Made by a program: the position numbers and the translations under genes
Shown: positions 38,561-47,857 of the stretch, piece by piece
Numbering within the stretch: the stretch's first letter is position 1
Layout of the letters: each line of letters opens with the position of its first letter
The notes under the pieces: model-generated
Database searches by the model: none
Told to the model about the DNA's origin: nothing
What the model saw: the letters and a program-made list of their open reading frames with translations, nothing else
Assembly (NCBI GenBank): GCA_949287835.1
Contig: CASEHV010000022.1
Location: forward strand, 57,575 to 121,574
Length of the DNA: 64,000 bases
Direction of reading: 5' to 3'
Origin: an uncultured Helicobacter sp.
GTDB lineage: Bacteria; Campylobacterota; Campylobacteria; Campylobacterales; Helicobacteraceae

Positions 38561-39073
38561 AGTTATTTTTTGTAAAAGGGGATTCCAAATACTCAACCCT
38601 TAGAATCATATCGTTAGAACGAAAAAAGCCATCATGTTGGGCGTAATTTGAAATATATTTCAAAATTTAATGAAGAGTGAAACCTAGATTCTTCGGCAAA
38701 ACCTCAGAATGACACAGAGAATCTAGATTCCAAAAAGATGTTTTGGGCTTACGCCCTCAACATGACATGAGAGATATTTAGGGTATTCGCCCTCAACAGA
38801 CTTAAATTTGTAAATGATATTATTCGTCATTCTGAGCGAAGCGAAGAATCTCTGCAGAATTTATATTCTTTATATTCATTAAGAATGACAGAGAATCTAG
38901 ATTCTAATGTAGATGTTTCGCTCCGCTCAACATAACTTAAATTCGTGATTCTAAACGCATGTGAAGAATCCAAATTCCACACAAGATACAACACTTTCAT
39001 TCAATAATAATAGAGCTATTTTACCCTTGTTTTGTTTTTTTTTTTTTGTTACCATTTCTGCTAGGAGATAGCA
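38561..39073. repeat. Intergenic block of dispersed hairpin repeats
   Basis: This 513-bp space holds no convincing gene. From 38630 to 38970 it is a run of class A and B units: class A inverted at 38686-38713, class B inverted with an extra GGGC/GCCC inner stem at 38737-38766, class A at 38826-38851, a relaxed class A at 38865-38889 and class B inverted at 38912-38936. AATCTAGATTC linkers join them. The repeats are the same types found inside ureE, ureF, ureH and maf. The right-hand end (38990-39073) contains the T13 tract and the Shine-Dalgarno of the next gene. Confidence 0.85.
39035..39047 (+). promoter_or_regulatory. T13 homopolymer upstream of the accessory cassette
   Basis: An uninterrupted run of thirteen T residues ends 26 bp before the first gene of the seven-gene cassette. 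Runs of this length are prone to slippage in Helicobacter and, when placed near a promoter, can alter -10/-35 spacing and transcription. Confidence 0.55.
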
Positions 39074-40660
39074 ATGTTAGAAAAAGAATTGCAAGAGATT
39101 ATTGTCTGTGGGCAGCAGATTATTCAGATTATTAGCACGGAGTTTGAGAGAATTGATGCTATGGTGATACATGCGCTTGAGTATGTTGGTGAAAAATGGC
39201 AGGAGAATGTAGAGCTTTATAAATGGAATGTAGGGGAGGGATTGCTACGTTTCCACCCTGATAGATTGGTTTTTAAAAGAGATGAGAGCAGGGAGTGCGA
39301 TGAGCCTAGCAGTCTTCTTGAGTGGTATCAAAGGGAGGCTAATAACTGCTTGTTAATCATCGAGGATTTTTATCCATTTTTTGAGCAAAATCCCCAGATT
39401 GTTAGAATCTTTCGCAATATTGCAAGGAGTAAGAAAGAAGGGTCTATTATCCTATCTCAGCCCTTTTCTAATCTACCAAAAGAGCTAGAAAAAGATACGC
39501 ATATCATTACCCTTGACTTGCCTAGCAGGAGAGACTTGGAGGTTATATTAAAACAGGTGTATAAGAATAATAAAGTGCCTTATGATGATAGCTACATTCA
39601 TGAGAGGCTAATTGATTCCGCACTTGGTTTAACTATCATGCAGGCTCGCAAAATTTTCTCGCGTGTCATGGTGCATAGTAATAATAATCCACGTCAAGAG
39701 GAAGTATCATTCATCATCGCTGAGAAAGAGAGGATTATCAAAAATAGCGGCTTTTTGGAATATTATCATCATAGTGAGAAATTAACAGATGTCGGGGGAC
39801 TTGAGAATCTAAAAGATTGGCTAAAGAAAAGAGGGCTGGGCTTTGTTAGACGTGCTAGGGAGTATGGATTAGAGATTCCAAAGGGCGTATTATTTTTAGG
39901 CATTCCGGGCACGGGGAAAAGTCTTTGTGCAAAGGCGGTTGGCAATGAATGGGGATTCCCCACTATCAAGCTAGACATGGGTAGAATCTTTGGCGGCATT
40001 GTAGGTGAGAGTGAGTCAAATATAAGACAGGCATTGCAGATAGCCGAAAGCCTTTCACCCTGCATATTATGGATAGATGAGATTGAGAAAGGATTCTCAG
40101 GTCTCTCTAGCTCTAGTAGTAGCGATGGCGGGACGACTTCAAGGGTGCTTGGGACATTTCTCTCATGGATGCAAGATAAGAAAAAGCCCGTGTTTGTCGT
40201 AGCCACAGCGAATAATATTAGTCAGTTGCCGCCAGAGCTATTGCGAAAGGGACGCATTGATGAAATATTCTTTGTGGATTTACCTGCTTTTAATGCTAGA
40301 AAAGAGATTATTTCCCTGCATTTAAAGAAAGTAAAAAGAGAGCCTAGCGAGTTTGATTTAGATTCTCTCTCAGAGGCTTCTCGTGGATTTTCTGGTGCAG
40401 AGATTGAGGAGGGCATTAAGGAGGCTTTGTTTCAGGCATATAGCTGTGGAGAGGAGATAAAAGATTCTCATATTCTAAAGGCATTGGGGAAGACCTATCC
40501 CATTAGCAAGACTATGTCGGAGGTAATTACAAGTATGCGAAAATGGGCTAGGGCTAGAGCGCTTTTTGCCTCAAGTGAGGAGTATGACGGAAGTATTAAT
40601 GCTAGTGATGACATTCCAAAATTAGCACAAGAGAGCCTTCAGAATCCATTTATCTCATGA
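39074..40660 (+). CDS. Ycf46-like AAA+ ATPase
   Basis: The 528-residue protein has an inactive-looking N-terminal P-loop-type region (about 1-230) and an active classical AAA+ module. This has Walker A FLGIPGTGKSLCAKAVG near residue 275, Walker B ILWIDEIEKGFSG near 330, a sensor-1 region FVVATANNISQLP near 375 and arginine-finger region LLRKGRIDEIFFVDLP, with GFSGAEIEEGIKEALFQAY in the lid. This layout and motif wording fit the Ycf46 group, conserved in cyanobacteria and plastids and scattered in other bacteria. It starts with AGGAG upstream. It is the first gene of a tightly packed cassette; the next gene begins 7 bp after its stop. Its molecular role is unknown. Confidence 0.8.
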   Translation: MLEKELQEIIVCGQQIIQIISTEFERIDAMVIHALEYVGEKWQENVELYKWNVGEGLLRFHPDRLVFKRDESRECDEPSSLLEWYQREANNCLLIIEDFYPFFEQNPQIVRIFRNIARSKKEGSIILSQPFSNLPKELEKDTHIITLDLPSRRDLEVILKQVYKNNKVPYDDSYIHERLIDSALGLTIMQARKIFSRVMVHSNNNPRQEEVSFIIAEKERIIKNSGFLEYYHHSEKLTDVGGLENLKDWLKKRGLGFVRRAREYGLEIPKGVLFLGIPGTGKSLCAKAVGNEWGFPTIKLDMGRIFGGIVGESESNIRQALQIAESLSPCILWIDEIEKGFSGLSSSSSSDGGTTSRVLGTFLSWMQDKKKPVFVVATANNISQLPPELLRKGRIDEIFFVDLPAFNARKEIISLHLKKVKREPSEFDLDSLSEASRGFSGAEIEEGIKEALFQAYSCGEEIKDSHILKALGKTYPISKTMSEVITSMRKWARARALFASSEEYDGSINASDDIPKLAQESLQNPFIS

Positions 40661-40667
40661 GGTTCTA

Positions 40668-43600
40668 ATGATACATTGTTATCTATCAGAATCAGAAAAT
40701 ATGCAAGAGGCACAGCAGAAAATAGAATCTGTCGAGCATGGTATCAAACCATTTAGGCAATATCTGCAACAGGCAATAGAATCTGTAAAAAACCAAAAAG
40801 TAAGTGCAGGTTGGGAGATGGCAGATATTTATAATGCCACTATCACTATGAGAGGAACTCTATATAAATGTGAGTTTAAAAGCATTGTATCTATTGATGA
40901 GGCATGTTTCGCAGAGCTACAGAAATATTATGTAATAGAAAATTTCCCCGCCCTGCCAGACTCTGATGAGAAGCTAATTATAACATTAAGCAATTCTAAC
41001 AAGATAAAGATTGAACCCGAGTGCATTGCATATAATAGATTCATACCAAAATCAGATATAGACTTAAATCATGTCATTAAAGCATCATGGAGCGGTGATG
41101 ATATTAGACTGCAAAGCGTTGATGAATGGCTAAAGTCTGGAATCTCTTTTGTAAATATTAATAGTGATAAAGCCATATTTGAAACAAAAGATTCCCTTAG
41201 CACTAAAATATTTCATATAAAAAGCATAGAGAGTAATCGTATAGAAGTAGATGGCAATGTGGGATTAACCTCTAATGTATTCATAACTAAAGATAATATA
41301 GCCCTTAAGGTTTGTGTGCAGATTCCAAAAATGCCAGAAAATAGCATACATATACAAGGAGATATTTTCTACATTAGCTCTCCTAATGGGCAGATAGAAA
41401 ATGCCCTTAGCGCCCATGAGGCAAAGCAATATTATAGCTATGATACTCTTAGAATCCACAATGAAAAGATAGATATAGAATCTCATGATGACAATAAGAT
41501 ATATATAAAAAATGCTAAAACAATTTTGCAAAAATCATCTGTGATTGCAAAAGATTATAGAGGTATAGAATATGAGATAAGAGAATATCAAACTAAAAGC
41601 TATACCATAAGATTAATAGCAGATGATAGCGATAGTGATGATGCCAATTCTTCTTTACGGCATTTCTATGAGCCAGAGATGGATGTTAAAGTAACGCTAG
41701 AAAATGGTAAAGAAAGGACTTGTAGCGTATATATTAAAGACAAAGATGAGAATCTAATAGAGCTAAAACGCAAGGGTAGGTTAGTTCTGCCAAAAGAGAA
41801 TACTAAAATTATCACAGAGCCAAATGCCTATCAGCTTAGATGTCAGCTTTTTGCTATAGATACTCTCATAGAGCGACCCATAAAAGAACAACATGTTTTT
41901 ATCAATCTTTTTCGTGATTTTAATCAAGTATCTTTTCATCAGGATTCTCCTGCTTTACAGATAGACTATGAGATAGAGGAGCTAAAGGGAAATGGTAGCC
42001 CAGAGCATAAGGAATTTGTGCAAAAGGCACTATCCACTAAAGACTTTGCAATCCTAGAGGGACCTCCGGGCAGTGGCAAGACCACGGCGATTTTGGAGCT
42101 TATCTGTCAGATTGTAAAACGTGGCAGGAGGATTCTACTCTGTGGCTCTACACATGTAGCTATCGATAATGTGCTAGAGAGATTAAAGCAAAGGGGGCTT
42201 ATAGAGAGGTTTAATATATTGCCCATTCGTGTAGGCAGTGATGGTGCAATTAGCGATGATGTGAAAGAATACAGACTAGGCAAAATAGATGATGATGGGA
42301 ATGTGATAGAAAGAGACTTTGATGGCTCACTCATGGAGAAATATAGTATTGGTGAGAGTGATGGCATGAGTTTAGATTCCTTTCTTGATATAGCAAATCT
42401 TGTATGTGGCACAACGATTGGAATCTTGCAATACCCCCGCTTTAAGCCAATAGATGATGAAAAATCAAAAAGAAAGAAAACGCGATTTATGTTTCCAGAG
42501 TTTGATTATCTAATCATTGATGAATGCTCTAAGACGACCTTTCAGGAATTTCTAGTGCCAGCAATGTATGCTAAAAAGTGGATTCTAATCGGGGATACAA
42601 AGCAGCTCTCCCCCTTTGTGGAACGCTCCTTAATGGAGGCAAATTTAGCGAATCTACCCATAGGTAAAGATGAGACTTTAGACATAGCATTACAGAGGGC
42701 ATGTCTGCTTCTCTTTAACTATAGGACAATATATGGAGACGTAAAGGATATTACAAATAAGGATATTGTAGTGGCATTTGCCATTCCATCTGGTATTTTT
42801 TATCATATAAAAGAAGAGATAAAGGCTAGAGGGGAGAAAGATAATAATAGTAAATTGCGTATTGGAATTTTAGATTCAAAAGAGTATCTTCAGAATGACA
42901 GGAGTCATTATTCTGATAAGGATAGTTATTTTGGCATGGGTCGTTATGCTACAAATATCAAATTGGAGTTCATACTTTCTTATGATGTGGTTTTCTTTGA
43001 TAGCGAAGATAGCAGTGTATGGGATAGTATGCCAGAATGCGTCTTTGTCTTTGAATCTAATCCATCTCCTAGAGCTATTGGACAGATGTATAACTTTACC
43101 TACTACACACAACCTAGCGATAAACAACATGATAATATCATCAAAGCGCAGGATAAATGGCAGACATATTTTAAAGATAATTCATGGGCATCTGAGGTAT
43201 GCTGGAGGCTTAATAGAGAGTTTGAAAGCAGACTCTTTGATAATGCTAAACATGATAGAAATAGTTATATAAACAAGATAAATGCTTTACTGCCAAGAAG
43301 TCAGAATATACATATTATCAAAAACAAGATTGGCACGATAGCAAATATTGCCCAGCCCTCCGTGCTTCAATCTCTAATATGCGGTGTGCAGGATAGATAC
43401 TCAGATAAGTCTAATACTATTAGAAAAGGCTTTAAAAAAGAGGATTTAGCAAGTAGGCATGTGATATTAAAGAATCAATATCGTATGCACCCATATATTT
43501 CGCATTTCCCCAGAGAGCAATTCTACAGGGGTAATGCCCTGCAAGATGGCGCAAATCTAAAAAAGAATAGAGAGTGGGATTATAAGAGATATGACAGACG

Positions 43601-44087
43601 TGCAGTATGGCTAGATGTACCAGGAAGGTCTTACAGGGGCAGGAATGAGAGGGAAGCTGATAAGTTAATGGAGGAGCTAAAATCTTTTCTCTCCTTTGCA
43701 GAGCAGAATCCTCATAATACACAAGGGCAGATATGGAGCATTGCAGTTTTAAGCTTTTATCAAGGGCAACGAATGCTTTTGGAAGAAAAGCTACAAAAGC
43801 TAACAAAATCCAAAAGAAGCTCGAATTTTATATGGCATGGTAGGGGAGACGTAGCCATTCCAATCAAGCTAGGCACGGTAGATAGATTCCAAGGGCAGGA
43901 GGCAGATATTGTTTTTCTATCTATGGTTCGCACAGATAAGGTCGGATTTCTAGATAATCCAAACCGCATTAATGTCGCTATCACTCGTGCGAAATATCAA
44001 CTTGTGATTCTAGGAGATGCTAGGTTTTTTAGACGTTGTGAAAATGATATGTTAGAGAATCTGCTAAAAGCTACTAAGGAGAAATAA
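40668..44087 (+). CDS. Large Upf1-like superfamily 1 helicase
   Basis: This 1139-residue protein has all the main SF1 motifs: motif I EGPPGSGKTTAIL near residue 464, Ia LCGSTHVAIDNVLERL, motif II DYLIIDECSKTTFQE near 618, III WILIGDTKQLSPFVE, IV-like LKNQYRMHPYISHFPREQF near 937, V TVDRFQGQEADIVFLSM near 1070 and VI NRINVAITRAKYQLVILGD. The order fits Upf1/Dna2-like SF1B enzymes acting on RNA or DNA. About 440 residues before motif I form a largely beta-rich, unassigned region. Some 290 residues are inserted between motifs III and IV. Its stop codon overlaps the next start (TAATG). Substrate unknown. Confidence 0.82.
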   Translation: MIHCYLSESENMQEAQQKIESVEHGIKPFRQYLQQAIESVKNQKVSAGWEMADIYNATITMRGTLYKCEFKSIVSIDEACFAELQKYYVIENFPALPDSDEKLIITLSNSNKIKIEPECIAYNRFIPKSDIDLNHVIKASWSGDDIRLQSVDEWLKSGISFVNINSDKAIFETKDSLSTKIFHIKSIESNRIEVDGNVGLTSNVFITKDNIALKVCVQIPKMPENSIHIQGDIFYISSPNGQIENALSAHEAKQYYSYDTLRIHNEKIDIESHDDNKIYIKNAKTILQKSSVIAKDYRGIEYEIREYQTKSYTIRLIADDSDSDDANSSLRHFYEPEMDVKVTLENGKERTCSVYIKDKDENLIELKRKGRLVLPKENTKIITEPNAYQLRCQLFAIDTLIERPIKEQHVFINLFRDFNQVSFHQDSPALQIDYEIEELKGNGSPEHKEFVQKALSTKDFAILEGPPGSGKTTAILELICQIVKRGRRILLCGSTHVAIDNVLERLKQRGLIERFNILPIRVGSDGAISDDVKEYRLGKIDDDGNVIERDFDGSLMEKYSIGESDGMSLDSFLDIANLVCGTTIGILQYPRFKPIDDEKSKRKKTRFMFPEFDYLIIDECSKTTFQEFLVPAMYAKKWILIGDTKQLSPFVERSLMEANLANLPIGKDETLDIALQRACLLLFNYRTIYGDVKDITNKDIVVAFAIPSGIFYHIKEEIKARGEKDNNSKLRIGILDSKEYLQNDRSHYSDKDSYFGMGRYATNIKLEFILSYDVVFFDSEDSSVWDSMPECVFVFESNPSPRAIGQMYNFTYYTQPSDKQHDNIIKAQDKWQTYFKDNSWASEVCWRLNREFESRLFDNAKHDRNSYINKINALLPRSQNIHIIKNKIGTIANIAQPSVLQSLICGVQDRYSDKSNTIRKGFKKEDLASRHVILKNQYRMHPYISHFPREQFYRGNALQDGANLKKNREWDYKRYDRRAVWLDVPGRSYRGRNEREADKLMEELKSFLSFAEQNPHNTQGQIWSIAVLSFYQGQRMLLEEKLQKLTKSKRSSNFIWHGRGDVAIPIKLGTVDRFQGQEADIVFLSMVRTDKVGFLDNPNRINVAITRAKYQLVILGDARFFRRCENDMLENLLKATKEK

Positions 44088-45637
44088 TGGATATTACACT
44101 ATCGTATATCTCTACTATGAAAGAAGGTGTGATATATCTTTGGCTAGGGGTAGAGTCAGCCTGTCCTGACATTGCAAGATTCTTAGAGAATCCAAACTGC
44201 TTTCATGCGGATTTAAATAAGCGAATGTTAGCCTATCTTAAAGAGATAGGGGTGATAGATGAGTATCATAAGCTAACCAGCAAGGGAGAGAGTGCCAAAA
44301 AAGGCATGATGTATAAAGATGAGTGTGGTAAATACCATATTAAATATGTGATAGATGATATGGTATTTAAAAATAGAATCTTAAACATTGAGCGATTAGT
44401 TGAGGGAAAGAATGATGATGTCTTATTAGATTCTCCAAGTTTTACATTAAATAAGCCACTTAGCATGATAGTATCTAATGAATTAAAACAAGTTATTTTA
44501 CAAAAGGCAAATAGCAAATTTAAAGAGATAAAAAACGGGCAACCTTTAGTATACAAACGAAAAGCCACGCTTAATTTCTATAATAAAGAATTGCAAATTA
44601 CAAATGACAAAGAAGAGCTAGAATGTTTTAGTGCTTTTGATTCCAAAGGTAAATATTTTCTAAGTCAAGAAGATTTTATAACTTTAATGCAAAGCTTCCT
44701 TGGTGCTGAGTGGAATGCGGATAAGAAGATATATAGCATTGAGTATAAAGCAGAGGAGCAATTTAGCGTAAATGATGTATTTAAAGCACAGATAGCTGAT
44801 AAGCGGAAGTTTAGAGCAACTCTTCATTACAATAATGCAGGATTAAATATTACTTATAAAAATATTCCAATCATGCCAAAAGATTTAGAGAGTGCGAAAG
44901 AATGGCTAAATGAATGTCTCACTAAAGATTTAGAGGAGTCATATCATACGCAGAGCAAGTATGATAGTAGAAAAAATTATTATCTCTATGATACATCTCT
45001 TAGTGTATTTTCAGAATCTATTGATTTTAATGATACAGAATTATTAGATTCTCTAAAAGAAACAAATAAAACAGCCTTTTGGCATTGCTATGCTACAAGA
45101 GACCTTATGCCTGTATCCATTAAAGCAGAGAGCGGGGACTTCTCTACATTCACACTAAAATATAATGAAATTATTAGCCTACAAGAGATTGTAGATAAGA
45201 TGACATCTAAAAAGGCGTATAGAGTCATTTTCATCGATAGATATGTTAGAAATAAATATCAGATTCACAGAACAAAATGCTTTCTTGAGGCACTAAGTGA
45301 GAATGTAGATAACTGCCTTGTTATCACCTCAAAACACGATTCCAAAGAACAAGATTTACATTTTGCAGAAACAAAACACATTTACTTTGAGAGAAATAAA
45401 CTCCCACATGATAGATATATTCTCTTGCATTACAAAGACATGGATAAATATGTCGTATGGACATGCTCTCAGAGCGATTTTCTAAAACCATTTTGCGATT
45501 ACTACACAAAAGATGCAAAAGCAAATGCATACGGCGCCACTTTTACACTGCTAAAAGATATGGATTCTATGCCAAATGACTTAAAAGATTTTCTACTAAA
45601 GGAAAAAGATGAGTTTGACAGAAATACAGCCAATTAA
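44087..45637 (+). CDS. Cassette protein with winged-helix and degenerate PLD-like regions
   Basis: I do not recognise a named family for this 516-residue protein. Residues about 1-80 look like a winged helix-turn-helix (NKRMLAYLKEIGVIDEYHKL followed by TSKGESAKKG). The middle is of mixed alpha/beta character with no motif I can place. Residues about 380-490 resemble one lobe of a phospholipase D-like fold: VIFIDRYVRNKYQIHRTKCF, LVITSKHDSKEQD and LPHDRYILLHYKDMDKYVVW, where HDRY stands in place of a full HxK motif, so catalysis is doubtful. The gene is translationally coupled to both neighbours (1-nt overlap upstream, 29-bp overlap downstream). It is probably a substrate-recognition or effector part of the cassette. 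Confidence 0.6.
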   Translation: MDITLSYISTMKEGVIYLWLGVESACPDIARFLENPNCFHADLNKRMLAYLKEIGVIDEYHKLTSKGESAKKGMMYKDECGKYHIKYVIDDMVFKNRILNIERLVEGKNDDVLLDSPSFTLNKPLSMIVSNELKQVILQKANSKFKEIKNGQPLVYKRKATLNFYNKELQITNDKEELECFSAFDSKGKYFLSQEDFITLMQSFLGAEWNADKKIYSIEYKAEEQFSVNDVFKAQIADKRKFRATLHYNNAGLNITYKNIPIMPKDLESAKEWLNECLTKDLEESYHTQSKYDSRKNYYLYDTSLSVFSESIDFNDTELLDSLKETNKTAFWHCYATRDLMPVSIKAESGDFSTFTLKYNEIISLQEIVDKMTSKKAYRVIFIDRYVRNKYQIHRTKCFLEALSENVDNCLVITSKHDSKEQDLHFAETKHIYFERNKLPHDRYILLHYKDMDKYVVWTCSQSDFLKPFCDYYTKDAKANAYGATFTLLKDMDSMPNDLKDFLLKEKDEFDRNTAN

Positions 45638-47654
45638 TCGTAATAGAAGTATTTCCTATGAGCATGAAATAGTGGAAAACTTCTTTGAAAAGCTTAGTGT
45701 AGATAGAGTATCAGAATCTAAGCTAGGGGATATTTTAACGTTTTTAGATTCTAAAGCGCAGAGTATATGTGTTTATACAAAAAGCCTTGATAATGTGGAT
45801 AGGGAACTAATAGAGCGATTATTTGCTAAAAGAGACAAGTGTAGAATCTACTTTCTGCTAGAAAATATTAGCGGCATTGATGATAAATTCTTTGGTCGCA
45901 CACTTATACGTACAGCGGAATCTGTGCATGGCAGTTTTATAATAACTAGGGATAATGATACATTTAATGGAATCTTTTATAGCACGAGTTTTGATTCCTT
46001 AGAGCATTCATCTCATGTTTTATTCAATCTTGACTCTAAGCAATGCGAGGAATTTTTCCATTATTTCTGTTTTCGGTTTTGGAATGAAGCAGTGCAGGAA
46101 TATATTCACAGCAATCCTATGGAAGTTACAAAAAATCATCAAGAGGATTTTTTGGCACCATACAATAATGGCTTTGATATGCGATACTGCCAAGGAATGC
46201 TTTCATCTCATGGATTAAGTGAGTATGGAAGCTCATATATTTTTAATGAAAATAATCTAATATTTTCTAATGGTTTTAACACAGATAACATTCTAGCACT
46301 TGCAAATGCTTATGACATCGGCTTTATAGATGATGACTTTGCATATAAATGTGTCATAAGAGATTCTGAGAGTTTCTTTATGCTAGATTCCTATATGATT
46401 ATGCTAAATGAGAATCAAAAAGAGATTTTGCAACATCACATACAAAATATGAATAATTCACTCTCACATAGATTCATATCACAAAAACGCAAGGGAGACT
46501 TAGAGGGGAAAACCATAGTGCTTTGGGAATCTATTTTAAATCATGCTTCTAACGAAATAATTATCACACAAGTAGAAGAGGCAAAATATAGAGTATCGCT
46601 AAGAGAATTTAAACATAAAGATGACTTTGAGGGCTTTGAGATTAACTTTTCAGATATTAAAGATAGCAGATTCCCATATACCTGCAATATAAATTATGAG
46701 TGGGTTGTAATACCTTTTTATACGCCAGATGATTGCAAACTCTCATTGCTTTATGAGGAATGGGAAGATACAAAAAAGTCTTTAAGGGTGCAAATAGAGG
46801 GCGCATTGAAATCTATTGATAAAATAGAAAATAAGCAAGGGGAGCTAAGTTTTTTTAGGGCATTGGGTGATGCTTTAGGAAGATTTAAGCAAATGTTTTT
46901 AGGTAAAAACGTATCTCTTAATGAGTTAAAAAATAAGCTACAAGAGATGATAGCCAGTCTTGATAGGGACACAGAGCTATTAGAATCATTAAAAAATCAT
47001 AGTATCTATGAGGCAGAGATTCTAAGCATTCAGTCTATAGAAAATATATATGGCGATTTGCAGGAGTGCATTAAGAAAATTGCAAAGCATGATAGAGATG
47101 TTGATCAAATACTAGACGAGGCAAAGGCACATAATGAATGGCAGAAACACAAAAATAATTTACAAGACCAAATCAAGAAATTAGAAGATTCCCTAAGAGA
47201 TTCAAAAAATAAACAAAAAGACATTTATGCCAAAAAAGAATCAGAGGAAAGAAAGGAAAATGAACTAAAGAGAAAGACAGAGAAAGAGATAAAACATCAC
47301 AGAACAGAGATTGAGAATCTACAAAAAAGAGCAGAGAATCTAGAGGAGGATATTTCAAGAAACGAGAGTAGATTATCATCGCTACAAAAAGAGTATAAGG
47401 AACACTACACTACATTTCGCTACAAGGCAAGTAATGAAAACTCCTCCCTAGGAGAATATCTCTTAGCAGGTAATAGTATAGAGCGACCAAAAATAGCAAT
47501 ACCAAAGCAAAATCGCCCACGTAGCGGCATATTAAAGGATGGTGAAAATGGATGCCACATAGAGATAATGTATTTTGAGGAAGCAGATAGTGCAGAGCTA
47601 GAGGCACAGAGGTTAGATGCAGTTATAAGTGTTAGAGTAAAGGAAAAGCTATGA
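45609..47654 (+). CDS. Cassette protein with PLD-like N-terminus and long coiled coil
   Basis: This 681-residue protein has no family name I can assign. Residues about 45-170 resemble a degenerate PLD-like lobe: ICVYTKSLDNVDRELIERLF, then SVHGSFIITRDNDTFNGIFY and a FFHYFCFRFWNEAVQEYI ending like the F-x-x-x-W closing helix. A second alpha/beta region runs to about 390. Residues about 395-600 are highly charged and form a long coiled coil (KKLEDSLRDSKNKQKDIYAK and following), and the C-terminal 80 residues are a small separate region. Its ATG lies within the end of the preceding gene with AAAGG upstream. The next gene overlaps its stop by 4 bp. It may bridge the helicase and the other components. 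Confidence 0.6.
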   Translation: MSLTEIQPINRNRSISYEHEIVENFFEKLSVDRVSESKLGDILTFLDSKAQSICVYTKSLDNVDRELIERLFAKRDKCRIYFLLENISGIDDKFFGRTLIRTAESVHGSFIITRDNDTFNGIFYSTSFDSLEHSSHVLFNLDSKQCEEFFHYFCFRFWNEAVQEYIHSNPMEVTKNHQEDFLAPYNNGFDMRYCQGMLSSHGLSEYGSSYIFNENNLIFSNGFNTDNILALANAYDIGFIDDDFAYKCVIRDSESFFMLDSYMIMLNENQKEILQHHIQNMNNSLSHRFISQKRKGDLEGKTIVLWESILNHASNEIIITQVEEAKYRVSLREFKHKDDFEGFEINFSDIKDSRFPYTCNINYEWVVIPFYTPDDCKLSLLYEEWEDTKKSLRVQIEGALKSIDKIENKQGELSFFRALGDALGRFKQMFLGKNVSLNELKNKLQEMIASLDRDTELLESLKNHSIYEAEILSIQSIENIYGDLQECIKKIAKHDRDVDQILDEAKAHNEWQKHKNNLQDQIKKLEDSLRDSKNKQKDIYAKKESEERKENELKRKTEKEIKHHRTEIENLQKRAENLEEDISRNESRLSSLQKEYKEHYTTFRYKASNENSSLGEYLLAGNSIERPKIAIPKQNRPRSGILKDGENGCHIEIMYFEEADSAELEAQRLDAVISVRVKEKL

Positions 47655-47854
47655 GAGAAGAAAAGATTGTAATTACCATTAATGAGGATTCAAGCCTAGA
47701 TGTAAAGACAGATGGAATCAAGGGTGAAGCATGTATAAGCGAGGTAGAGACACTGCTAGAGGGCATCGCTGAGATAAAAAGTGGCAAGAAAACTGATGAA
47801 TACTATCAGAAAGTATCACAGCAAAATACGATAAAAATACAAAATAAAGGATAG
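47651..47854 (+). CDS. DUF2997-like small protein
   Basis: The 67-residue protein starts with a short beta stretch, EEKIVITINEDSSLDVKTDG, and has the pattern GIKGEACISEVETLLEGIAE followed by DEYYQK. This fits DUF2997, a small family typically encoded beside DUF1257 and Ycf46-like genes. The single conserved Cys in GxxGxxC could be a modification or metal-contact residue. Its ATG overlaps the upstream stop by 4 bp, and the DUF1257-like gene follows after 3 bp. Confidence 0.65.
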   Translation: MREEKIVITINEDSSLDVKTDGIKGEACISEVETLLEGIAEIKSGKKTDEYYQKVSQQNTIKIQNKG

Positions 47855-47857
47855 CTT

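Noticed and set aside
38561..39073. A small gene in the long intergenic region before the cassette
   Set aside because: No frame of useful length with a ribosome site; the region is accounted for by hairpin repeats and the leader of the next gene.
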